Below are positions 1 to 5,927 of a DNA stretch of 9,610 bases, in pieces. Where the stretch lies: the NCBI GenBank assembly GCA_030042755.1, contig JASHZC010000346.1, positions 1 to 9,610 of the forward strand, written 5' to 3'. Made by a program: the position numbers and the translations under genes. The notes under the pieces were generated by a model, which did not search any database, was not told where the DNA came from, and saw nothing but the letters and a program-made list of their open reading frames with translations. Numbering within the stretch: position 1 is the stretch's first letter; each line of letters begins with the position of its first letter. Source of the stretch: Vulcanimicrobiota bacterium. Lineage in GTDB: Bacteria; Eremiobacterota; Eremiobacteria; Baltobacterales; Baltobacteraceae.

Positions 1-569
1 GTTTGAATGTAGTCTTGACCGAAGCCATGCGTGCCGCCGCTGAAACTCATCGTGCCTTGCGGTTGCGTCGTCGCGGCAGTCGGACCGAACGTCTGCAACG
101 AGAGTACGCCGCCGATCGCCCCGCCACCGTAGAGCGCGGAGCCGGGACCGCGGAGCAGCTCTGCCCGCACGATGTCGGGCGCCGGGTACGCGGCCCAGTC
201 GATTTGACCGCCGAAGCCATCTTGCGCAGGCACGCCGTCAACAAGGACCTGACCGCGATCGTTCCCCATGCCCGAGAACGAAACGCGGAGTTGCCCGTAG
301 TTCGTGAACATGCTATTGCTGCGATCGCGGTCAAATCCCGGAAGACCGGCTAGAGTCGCGTCGCCGGTCATCGACGGCTGGCTCGAGAGCGCTTGCTGAT
401 CGAGTACCGATGCGGGAACCGGGAGCGTGTGGATCTGTTCGGGCGAACCGGTCACGACGCGAACGGTCCCGATTACCGGAATCGGTGTCGGTTTCGATGT
501 TGGCGATGGCGAAGGTGAGGGTGTCGGCGTCACGGCGGCAATCGCGAAAGCCGCCAAAACGGCGATCAC
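1..569 (-). CDS. TonB-dependent outer-membrane receptor, N-terminal part (cut by left window edge)
   Basis: The visible 189 residues are the export signal, TonB-interacting region and plug domain of a TonB-dependent receptor; the barrel lies beyond the left edge. The family imports scarce ligands such as metal chelates or cofactors across the outer membrane using TonB energy. A short hydrophobic segment (residues 2-13) is followed by a Thr/Ser-Pro repeat linker (14-31), then a TonB-box-like GTVRV (34-38). The plug runs from about residue 48 and carries VLVDGVPAQDG (108-118) and ELLRGPGSALYGGGAIGG (137-154), which are classic plug signatures. GTG at 569 is the only usual start codon in this frame after a stop at 630-632. 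It overlaps the regulator stop codon as GTGA, so the two genes are probably cotranscribed and coupled. The signal peptide lacks a basic n-region when read from this start, and no clear Shine-Dalgarno is visible. The ligand is unknown; the nearby xoxF suggests a lanthanide chelate or PQQ (inference). Confidence 0.88.
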   Translation of the reverse strand, partial: MIAVLAAFAIAAVTPTPSPSPSPTSKPTPIPVIGTVRVVTGSPEQIHTLPVPASVLDQQALSSQPSMTGDATLAGLPGFDRDRSNSMFTNYGQLRVSFSGMGNDRGQVLVDGVPAQDGFGGQIDWAAYPAPDIVRAELLRGPGSALYGGGAIGGVLSLQTFGPTAATTQPQGTMSFSGGTHGFGQDYIQ

Positions 570-1261
570 GTCAGCCCGTGACGGAGCGCGTAGACGGCGG
601 CGGAAACGCGGTCGTCGACGTCGAGCTTTCTATACAGATGGGCCAGATGCGTGCGCACGGTCGGATAGGCGCACTGCAGGTGTTTGGCGATTTCTTCGTT
701 TGAATAGCCTTCGACCAGAAGGCGAAGAATTTGCTGTTCTCTGGGTGAGAGATGCGGAATGGCGAGTGGCTCGTCGAATGCGTCTCGCGCTTCGCTGTGA
801 AAGAGGGCATGCGCCACTTCGGGATCGAGCCAGGTCGCGCCATCGGCAACGACTTTGATTGCTTTGCGCAGCCGAGCACTCGGCGTAACAGCCAGGCAAC
901 ACGCGTCGGCGCCCGCGTCAAGCGCAGCTCGAAGTTGATGCTCGTCAACTTGCCGTTTGAGCGAAAGAATACCAACGTCGGGCCGCGTTTGCTTGGCGTA
1001 CCGAATGAAACGAATACCTTCAGCAACGCCGCGCTCTTCGGAGAGACTCAAATTTACAATTAGTACGCTAAGACCGGGATCTGCGAGTAACGCTTTACCA
1101 TCTCTTGCGTCTGATGTACCAAGCAGTTGCAGTTCGGGATCGGAACTCAAGAGCTCCGCGAGCGCCGCGGCAGTGGTCCTGCGGTCGGCCACGATCGACA
1201 CGCCGACGCGAGCCGCTATTGAGGGTGCCGCCGGCCGCTGGAGCGTGGCATCGATCTCCAT
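566..1261 (-). CDS. NarL/LuxR-family response regulator with degenerate receiver domain
   Basis: A 231-residue transcription regulator with a receiver-like domain (about 20-145) and a C-terminal LuxR/GerE helix-turn-helix (about 168-228; LSPREQQILRLL then SNEEIAKHL and TVRTHLAHLYRKL). The length and domain order are those of the NarL/FixJ class. The receiver is odd. The position after beta-3 that is normally the phosphorylated Asp is Asn70 (LIVNLSL), only one acidic residue remains at the first acidic site (Asp26), and the conserved Lys of the usual YLLK motif is Ala124. It therefore probably does not accept a phosphoryl group from a histidine kinase and may act constitutively, as a heterodimer partner, or by binding a ligand (inference). 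It is divergent from the xoxF operon and overlaps the downstream receptor gene by 4 nt, so it may control either or both. ATG at 1261 gives a sensible start, but no strong ribosome binding site precedes it. No cognate kinase is in the window. Confidence 0.9.
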   Translation of the reverse strand: MEIDATLQRPAAPSIAARVGVSIVADRRTTAAALAELLSSDPELQLLGTSDARDGKALLADPGLSVLIVNLSLSEERGVAEGIRFIRYAKQTRPDVGILSLKRQVDEHQLRAALDAGADACCLAVTPSARLRKAIKVVADGATWLDPEVAHALFHSEARDAFDEPLAIPHLSPREQQILRLLVEGYSNEEIAKHLQCAYPTVRTHLAHLYRKLDVDDRVSAAVYALRHGLT

Positions 1262-1312
1262 GAACCGATGAATTATCGCTTCGTTACCCTGTCCCTGTTT
1301 ATTCAGTTTTAC

Positions 1313-1336
1313 TCATCAGGTTTGACGATCATCAGG
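1313..1336. promoter_or_regulatory. Direct repeat flanking a -35-like hexamer in the divergent region
   Basis: The octamer TCATCAGG occurs exactly twice, at 1313-1320 and 1329-1336, with an 8-nt spacer. The starts are 16 bp apart, about one and a half helical turns. A TTGACG hexamer (1322-1327) lies within the spacer. The site is in the 151-bp region between the divergent regulator and xoxF genes, where an operator would be expected. Binding by the neighbouring LuxR-type regulator is possible but unproven. Confidence 0.35.
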
Positions 1337-1348
1337 GCGGTGTATTGC
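1322..1348 (+). promoter_or_regulatory. Possible sigma-70-like promoter for the xoxF operon
   Basis: A -35-like TTGACG (1322-1327) is followed after 15 nt by TATTGC (1343-1348), a poor -10. The spacing is short and the -10 match is weak, so this is only a candidate. It would leave a leader of roughly 55-60 nt before the xoxF start at 1413. Confidence 0.2.
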
Positions 1349-1398
1349 CAAGCGCGCGATGCGGAACCTACGCTTGTGGATGCTGCACTACGGGTGCC

Positions 1399-1403
1399 AG
1401 GAG
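1399..1403 (+). promoter_or_regulatory. Ribosome binding site that fixes the xoxF start
   Basis: AGGAG lies 9 nt before ATG 1413. This favours 1413 over an in-frame ATG at 1359, which would add 18 non-signal-like residues in front of a good signal peptide. Confidence 0.75.
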
Positions 1404-1412
1404 TATTTTTGC

Positions 1413-3200
1413 ATGAATAAACGTCTTCTTGCGGTGGTGGTTCCACTGCTTGCGTTGGCACTGATCGCTGGCCTGGTCTTCCGCGCCACGACTGTCAGCG
1501 CCCAGCAAAAAGTCTCGCTCGCCGAGATGAGCCAAAACCCGGATCAGTGGGTCATGCCCGCCGGGGATTACGCGCAGCTCCGCCATAGCTCTCTTACCGG
1601 CATCACGACCGACAATGTGAAGAACTTGCACGTAGCGTGGATGATGTCCACTGGTGCTACGCGTGGTCACGAGGGTCAGCCGCTCGTTGTCGGTGACACA
1701 TTGTATTTTGAAAGCGCGTATCCGAATCACGTATACGCGATCGATCTCAACAATTATCAAATCAAATGGGAATATACGCCGAACCAAGACACGTTCGCGA
1801 CGTCGGTCGCGTGTTGCGATCTCGTCAATCGCGGCGTTGGTTACGGCAACGGCTTGATCATTGCCGATGCACTCGACGGAACGGTCTACGCGCTCAATGC
1901 GGCGACCGGAAAAGTCGTATGGAAATATAAAGAGGCCGATCCGGAACTCGGTCAAACGTTGACCTCTGCACCGCTTGTCATCCCCTCGAAGAACCGTGTA
2001 ATCGTCGGTGTTTCCGGTGGTGAATTCGGTGTACGCGGCTACGTTACGGGTCTCAGCTTGAGCAGCGGACAGAAAGTCTGGCGTGCTTATAGTGAAGGCC
2101 CGGATTCTGACATTCTCATCGGCGCCGGGTTCCACGGGCCGCGCAATCAAGGCACGGCGACGTGGCGCGGCGACGAGTGGAAAGTCGGCGGCGGCACGAC
2201 GTGGGGATGGTACTCGTACGATCCCAAACTGGACCTATTCTTCTACGGTACCGGCAACCCCGGAACGTGGAATCCGTCGCAGCGCCCGGGCGACAACAAG
2301 TGGTCGATGACCATCTTCGCTCGTCATCCCGGAAGCGGGCAGGCGGTTTGGGCATTCCAGATGACGCCGCACGACCAATGGGACTATGACGGCATCAATG
2401 AAATGATCTTGGCCGACATCAAGGTGAACGGTCAGCAAGTTCCGGCGCTCGTGCACTTCGACCGTGACGGGTTTGCGTTCGAGGTTAACCGCGCGACGGG
2501 CAAACTGCTGCTCGCCAACAAGTTCGATCCGTCGGTGAACTGGGCATACAACTACAACATTGCCGCCGGCAGACCGAACATGAATCCCGAATACTTCACG
2601 CGTGAAGGCCACAACACCAAGGGTATCTGCCCTGCTTCGATTGGAAGCAAGGACCAGCAGCCCGCCTCATTCGATCCGCAGACCGGCTACTTCATCGTGC
2701 CGACCAATCACTGGTGCGAAGATTATGCTCCGTTCGCGGTCAAATACAAAGCCGGATTCCCGTACGTCGGTGCGGTCGTAAAGATGTACCGCGGACCCGG
2801 CGATTACGGTGGTGCGCTCATCGCGTGGGATCCCAACGATGGCAAGATCGTCTGGAGCGATCACGAGCACTTCCCTGCGTGGAGTGGCGTCGCGACGACC
2901 GATGGCGGCGTTGCTTTCTACGGGACGATGGACGGCTGGTTCAAGGCCGTCGACACGAAGACCGGCGCTCTGCTCTTCAAGCAGAAGATGCCCTCGGGCA
3001 TGATCGGTTCTCCGATCGTCTATTCGCACAACGGTAAGGAATACGTAGCGATTCTTACCGGCGTAGGCGGATGGGCCGGCATCGGTCTTGCAGCCGGGCT
3101 CACCAATCCGACGGCCGGACTCGGCGCAGTCGGTGCGGCAGCAGACCTCGGCAAGTACACAACACTGGGTGGAGACCTGGTGGTCTTCTCTCTCGACTAA
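1413..3200 (+). CDS. xoxF: Lanthanide-dependent PQQ methanol/alcohol dehydrogenase, XoxF type
   Basis: A periplasmic quinoprotein, 595 residues, that oxidises methanol (or another small primary alcohol) and passes electrons to a c-type cytochrome. Residues 1-30 form a Sec signal peptide (MNKR, hydrophobic core, probable cleavage after VSA), followed by an eight-bladed propeller. Visible active-site features are the vicinal Cys134-Cys135 pair (VACCDLVNRG), Glu204 in GGEFGVRG and Asn282 in GTGNPGTWNP as metal ligands, Trp264 in TTWGWYSYDP as the PQQ floor, and catalytic Asp324. Asp326 follows two residues later in WDYDG. That second Asp marks lanthanide-dependent enzymes; calcium-dependent MxaF has Ala there. 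Other family motifs are RPGDNKW (291-297), HFDRDGF (348-354) and the C-terminal GVGGWAG region. The length is normal for the family. The start is set by AGGAG upstream and by the signal peptide. It is the first gene of the operon, and its stop overlaps the xoxJ start by one base. No mxaI-like small subunit gene is present, as expected for XoxF. The actual substrate and the XoxF clade cannot be read directly. Confidence 0.95.
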   Translation: MNKRLLAVVVPLLALALIAGLVFRATTVSAQQKVSLAEMSQNPDQWVMPAGDYAQLRHSSLTGITTDNVKNLHVAWMMSTGATRGHEGQPLVVGDTLYFESAYPNHVYAIDLNNYQIKWEYTPNQDTFATSVACCDLVNRGVGYGNGLIIADALDGTVYALNAATGKVVWKYKEADPELGQTLTSAPLVIPSKNRVIVGVSGGEFGVRGYVTGLSLSSGQKVWRAYSEGPDSDILIGAGFHGPRNQGTATWRGDEWKVGGGTTWGWYSYDPKLDLFFYGTGNPGTWNPSQRPGDNKWSMTIFARHPGSGQAVWAFQMTPHDQWDYDGINEMILADIKVNGQQVPALVHFDRDGFAFEVNRATGKLLLANKFDPSVNWAYNYNIAAGRPNMNPEYFTREGHNTKGICPASIGSKDQQPASFDPQTGYFIVPTNHWCEDYAPFAVKYKAGFPYVGAVVKMYRGPGDYGGALIAWDPNDGKIVWSDHEHFPAWSGVATTDGGVAFYGTMDGWFKAVDTKTGALLFKQKMPSGMIGSPIVYSHNGKEYVAILTGVGGWAGIGLAAGLTNPTAGLGAVGAAADLGKYTTLGGDLVVFSLD

Positions 3201-4033
3201 TGATGCGTACACGACTTGCCGTTTTGGCAATCGCGGCGCTCGTGATGATTCTCGCAGCGGCGGCAACGCCGCTGCGAGTTCACGCCACGGCCGCAGTACC
3301 TTTGCGCGTGTGCGCAGACCCCGATTACATGCCGTACTCGAATCGCGCGGGCGAGGGCTTCGAGAACAAAATTGCCGAGGTAATCGGGCGCGAACTTGGA
3401 CGCCCCGTCGTCTATGTTTGGAAGTCGACACGTGGCGACACCGGCTTCGAAGAAATGGTTCACGGCTACGTCGATCGCGGAAAGTGCGATTTGGTAGTCG
3501 ACGTTCCGTACGGTACGCCCGACCTGACGACGACGAGGCCGTATTACATTTCGTCGTACGTTTTCGTCTATAAGAAGGGCGAAGGGTACGACGATATCAC
3601 GTCGCTCGATTCACCGAGGCTTCGTCACGTAAAGATCGGTTACGAAGCCGATACGCCGGTCGAAGACGGATTGAAGCTGCGCACGCTGATTATCGGCGCC
3701 AAGCCGTTCATGACGGCGGACGAAGAAGATGCGTCGCCCGAAACGATCGTCGACGCGGTGCAATCGGGAGCGATCAACGTCGGCTTGACCTGGGACCCGG
3801 CCGTTGGCTACTTCATCGGCCAGCATCCCGATTTGACCGCGGTGATCATTCCAAATTCGCGCAGCCAAGGTTCTCCCGAGCAATATACGTTTCCGATGGC
3901 GATTGGAACGCGCTCGGGAAATGACGCGCTCGTCGCACAGCTGAATCGCGCAATCGCGAACGGTCAAGCGCAAATCGATTCAATCTTGACCGACTATCAC
4001 ATACACTTCTTGAAACCGAGCGGAAACGGATGA
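3200..4033 (+). CDS. xoxJ: XoxJ-like periplasmic binding protein of the methanol dehydrogenase system
   Basis: A 277-residue exported protein of the quinoprotein-dehydrogenase-associated solute-binding family (MxaJ/XoxJ). Residues 1-29 are a signal peptide with probable cleavage after VHA. The mature N-terminus has the family hallmark LRVCADPDYMPYSN (35-48) followed by GEGFENKIAEVIGRELGRP (51-69). Two cysteines (38 and 96) could form a disulfide. The rest has the two-lobed fold pattern of ABC-type binding proteins (for example DLVVDVPYGTPDLTTTRPYY, 97-116), but no permease or ATPase gene is nearby. In known systems XoxJ assists XoxF activation or activity and is not a transporter part (family knowledge). 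The start ATG 3200 overlaps the xoxF stop (TAATG); ATG 3203 is an equally possible start. No clear Shine-Dalgarno is seen, so translational coupling is likely. The signal-peptide codons contain a strong hairpin (3251-3278). Confidence 0.88.
   Translation: MMRTRLAVLAIAALVMILAAAATPLRVHATAAVPLRVCADPDYMPYSNRAGEGFENKIAEVIGRELGRPVVYVWKSTRGDTGFEEMVHGYVDRGKCDLVVDVPYGTPDLTTTRPYYISSYVFVYKKGEGYDDITSLDSPRLRHVKIGYEADTPVEDGLKLRTLIIGAKPFMTADEEDASPETIVDAVQSGAINVGLTWDPAVGYFIGQHPDLTAVIIPNSRSQGSPEQYTFPMAIGTRSGNDALVAQLNRAIANGQAQIDSILTDYHIHFLKPSGNG
3251..3278 (+). repeat. Perfect 12-bp inverted repeat with GCAA (GNRA) tetraloop inside xoxJ
   Basis: The left arm CTCGCAGCGGCG (3251-3262) and right arm CGCCGCTGCGAG (3267-3278) are exact reverse complements around the loop GCAA (3263-3266). 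In mRNA this gives a very stable stem capped by a GNRA tetraloop, 51 nt after the xoxJ start, within codons 18-27. No U-tract follows, so it is not a typical intrinsic terminator. It may tune the XoxF:XoxJ ratio or protect the xoxF message from 3' decay (inference). Confidence 0.8.
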
Positions 4034-4950
4034 GTACACTGCCATCAATAGGCGTCGTCGGCACCGGCCGAATGGGCGCCAACATTGCCTTGCGGCTCAA
4101 GGACGTCGGGTATCCGATAACGGCGCTCTACGATGTTCGCCCCGAGTCCGCACGAGAGGCTGCCAAGGAAACCAGCGGCAAAGCATATACAAAACTTGCA
4201 GACGTTACTGCAAATGCCGACGTGATCGTCACGGTCGTCACCGACGACGCTGCGATGGACCGTATCTTTGCGGAGAACGGCGACAGCCTGCTCGATGGCG
4301 CGAAGGGAAAGATCTTTGTCAACTGCGCGACGGTTACGCCGGACATCCATAGGGAGGTCCAGCGACGGGCCGAAGCGCGAGGCGCGCACTCGATCGAAGC
4401 CTGCATGGCGAGTTCGATCCCTCAGGCTCGCAACGGCACGCTGTATTTAATGATCGGTGGCCGGCGCGAAATCTTCGATCAGCTCAAGCCCATGCTCGAG
4501 AAGATGAGCGCTTCGCTCAAATACATCGGCGAAGCTGGGCGCGCAGCGCAGGTCAAAGCCCTGGTGAACATGGTGATGAACATCAACACCGCGGGGCTTG
4601 CGGAGGGTCTTGGCCTGGGCGACGCTCTTGGCCTCGATTTGACGATGCTGCGCGAAGTTTTTTCGCAAACGGGTGCGAATTCGCGCGTGCTCGAGACCGA
4701 CGGCGAGGACATGCAAAATCGCGAGCACGACGTGTACTTTTCGGCCGAGCACGCTGCGAAGGACTCGGGCATCGCGTTGCATCTTGCCGAACAACAAGAT
4801 CTGTCGCTGCCCCTTGCTCGCGCGACGTTCGAACAGTTCGAGCGCATGAAAGCAATGGGCCTCGGACAGCTCGACAAATCCGGAGTTTCCGAGTTGACGT
4901 TCCTCTCGCGGCACGGACAACATGCGGGAAAGCAAACCACCAACGCTTGA
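4030..4950 (+). CDS. NAD-binding beta-hydroxyacid dehydrogenase (3-hydroxyisobutyrate dehydrogenase family)
   Basis: A 306-residue cytoplasmic oxidoreductase of the family that includes 3-hydroxyisobutyrate, tartronate-semialdehyde and glyoxylate/succinic-semialdehyde reductases. The N-terminal Rossmann domain carries GTGRMG (11-16), and Asp35 at the end of beta-2 (LYDVRPE) favours NAD over NADP. The all-helical C-terminal domain contains the catalytic Lys176 with Asn180 four residues on (VKALVN), and a conserved-type KDSGIAL (244-250). The substrate-binding loop departs from the usual DAPVSGG: here it reads EACMASS (123-129), so the substrate may differ from the classical ones. Its ATGA overlap with xoxJ indicates translational coupling and membership in the xox operon, which is not standard for this family. 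It might reduce or oxidise a product of the alcohol oxidation, but no substrate can be assigned. Confidence 0.85.
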   Translation: MSTLPSIGVVGTGRMGANIALRLKDVGYPITALYDVRPESAREAAKETSGKAYTKLADVTANADVIVTVVTDDAAMDRIFAENGDSLLDGAKGKIFVNCATVTPDIHREVQRRAEARGAHSIEACMASSIPQARNGTLYLMIGGRREIFDQLKPMLEKMSASLKYIGEAGRAAQVKALVNMVMNINTAGLAEGLGLGDALGLDLTMLREVFSQTGANSRVLETDGEDMQNREHDVYFSAEHAAKDSGIALHLAEQQDLSLPLARATFEQFERMKAMGLGQLDKSGVSELTFLSRHGQHAGKQTTNA

Positions 4951-4971
4951 ACACCAGACTATCTAACTAGT

Positions 4972-4976
4972 AGGAG
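4972..4976 (+). promoter_or_regulatory. Ribosome binding site of the DUF5069-like gene
   Basis: AGGAG lies 5 nt before ATG 4982. It is the clearest Shine-Dalgarno within the operon downstream of xoxF and supports independent initiation of this gene after a 31-bp gap. Confidence 0.75.
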
Positions 4977-4981
4977 ACATT

Positions 4982-5437
4982 ATGCCGACCGTAACGCTTC
5001 AAAGAGTCGTTCCGATCACCAGTTCGTCCACCGCCGGACCACTTGGGGCGATTCATCTTCCGCGCCTGTGGCTCAAGCTGACGCTGGCCGCGGCGGGACT
5101 GCTTCCCGAAAGCTATGACGAGTGCGGAAAGGGCTTCGATCAAATGACGCTCGACGCGCTCGGCCTCGATCGCCAGAAGACGATCGATTTCGTGCGCAAC
5201 AATAAGCCGAAGTACATCGCGTTCGAGGAATGGGTGGTCGCTCAGAACGGCGGATCGATTTCGAAAGATCGTGTCGATAAGCACAACGCGGCTGTTCGCG
5301 GATACAATCACTCCGACGAGTTGGCCTCAAAGATGCGGGCTTCTTCGGGCATCAAGGATGCGTCGATCAAAGACGCTGTAACCTTGAATACAATCGAAGA
5401 TCTCGACGACGTACACGACCAGGTCACGAAAGGGTAG
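4982..5437 (+). CDS. Small soluble protein, probable DUF5069 family, function unknown
   Basis: A 151-residue protein without signal peptide or membrane segment, so presumably cytoplasmic. The segment GPLGAIHLPRLWLKLTLAAA (19-38), then a GKGFDQMTLDALGLD stretch (49-63) and a Phe-Glu-Glu-Trp (about 81-84), fit my memory of the DUF5069 family, whose members have about this length. No catalytic motif can be named. It has a good ribosome binding site and sits 31 bp after the dehydrogenase gene and 9 bp before the cytochrome gene, so it very likely belongs to the xox operon. The family assignment is from pattern memory and should be held loosely. It could be a chaperone-like or metabolite-binding accessory, but nothing in the sequence shows that. 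Confidence 0.82.
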   Translation: MPTVTLQRVVPITSSSTAGPLGAIHLPRLWLKLTLAAAGLLPESYDECGKGFDQMTLDALGLDRQKTIDFVRNNKPKYIAFEEWVVAQNGGSISKDRVDKHNAAVRGYNHSDELASKMRASSGIKDASIKDAVTLNTIEDLDDVHDQVTKG

Positions 5438-5446
5438 AGTACACGG

Positions 5447-5872
5447 GTGAAATCTCTTTCCACGGCCGCTTCGGCGTTCGCGCTGATTCTGGCTGCCTCG
5501 CTGTCGCCTGCCATTCACGTGCGGGCGGCGGGAGCAACCGTGACCTTTACCGCGGCACAAGCCGCGGCTGGATCGCAGGCCTTCGCGCTGCATTGCGCCA
5601 CGTGCCACGGCACGCATCTCGAGGGCGGCGCGGGGCCGGCACTGAGCGGTCCAAACTTCAAGACCCTTAGCACGAAAGTGAAGGCGAAGGTCAGCGACAT
5701 CTACTCGTATATGTCGACGAATATGCCGTTCAACGCGCCGGGGAGTCTTTCGAAGACCGACTACGTCAACATCATGGCGTTCATCCTCAGTAAGAACGGC
5801 TATCAGGCCGGTGGTCCGGCGTTGACGGCCGGCGCGGCCGGTTCGTCGACCGCGGCGATCGTCCGCGAATGA
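5447..5872 (+). CDS. xoxG: Periplasmic class I c-type cytochrome, probable electron acceptor of XoxF
   Basis: A 141-residue exported mono-haem cytochrome c. Residues 1-28 look like a signal peptide (cleavage probably near VRAA). The haem motif CATCH (Cys50, Cys53, His54) is followed by GGAGPALSGPNF (60-71), and Met93 in TNMPFNAPGSL is the likely distal ligand. A Gly/Ala-rich tail follows from about residue 121. In xox systems the cytochrome gene near xoxF (xoxG) encodes the direct acceptor of electrons from the dehydrogenase. Operon position, not sequence identity, is the basis for the symbol here. GTG at 5447 is chosen because it gives a full signal peptide with a Lys at position 2 and no ATG is available nearby. 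The Shine-Dalgarno is weak. It is shorter than many XoxG proteins but complete in its haem fold. A strong hairpin follows directly after the stop. Confidence 0.88.
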   Translation: MKSLSTAASAFALILAASLSPAIHVRAAGATVTFTAAQAAAGSQAFALHCATCHGTHLEGGAGPALSGPNFKTLSTKVKAKVSDIYSYMSTNMPFNAPGSLSKTDYVNIMAFILSKNGYQAGGPALTAGAAGSSTAAIVRE

Positions 5873-5878
5873 CTTCGA

Positions 5879-5903
5879 AGTGGCCGCCGTGCAGGCGGCC
5901 ACT
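5879..5903 (+). terminator. Strong hairpin after the cytochrome gene (terminator-like)
   Basis: The arms AGTGGCCGCC (5879-5888) and GGCGGCCACT (5894-5903) are perfect reverse complements around the loop GTGCA. It begins 6 nt after the cytochrome stop codon. The following CTTCATT is only weakly U-rich, so it may act as a partial terminator or an mRNA 3' stabiliser and not as a full intrinsic terminator. It probably marks the end of the core xox operon. Confidence 0.6.
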
Positions 5904-5927
5904 CTTCATTCGGGAAAGCTAGCTGTC

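Noticed and set aside
3..353. 116-codon plus-strand frame at the left edge
   Set aside because: It lies opposite a convincing receptor plug domain and its product has no recognisable features.
1272..1277. GATAAT on the minus strand as a -10 box for the regulator gene
   Set aside because: It would give an almost leaderless transcript and no -35 match is present at the right distance (AAACAG). The evidence is too weak to list.
1359..1412. Upstream in-frame ATG for xoxF at 1359
   Set aside because: It would place 18 extra residues before a normal signal peptide and lacks a ribosome binding site; ATG 1413 has AGGAG at good spacing.
1368..2150. 260-codon open frame on the minus strand opposite xoxF
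   Set aside because: It lies fully antisense to highly conserved XoxF active-site codons and shows no domain, signal or ribosome binding site.
2667..3431. 254-codon open frame on the minus strand opposite the xoxF end and xoxJ start
   Set aside because: Arg-rich product without family motifs; a shadow of two well-supported genes.
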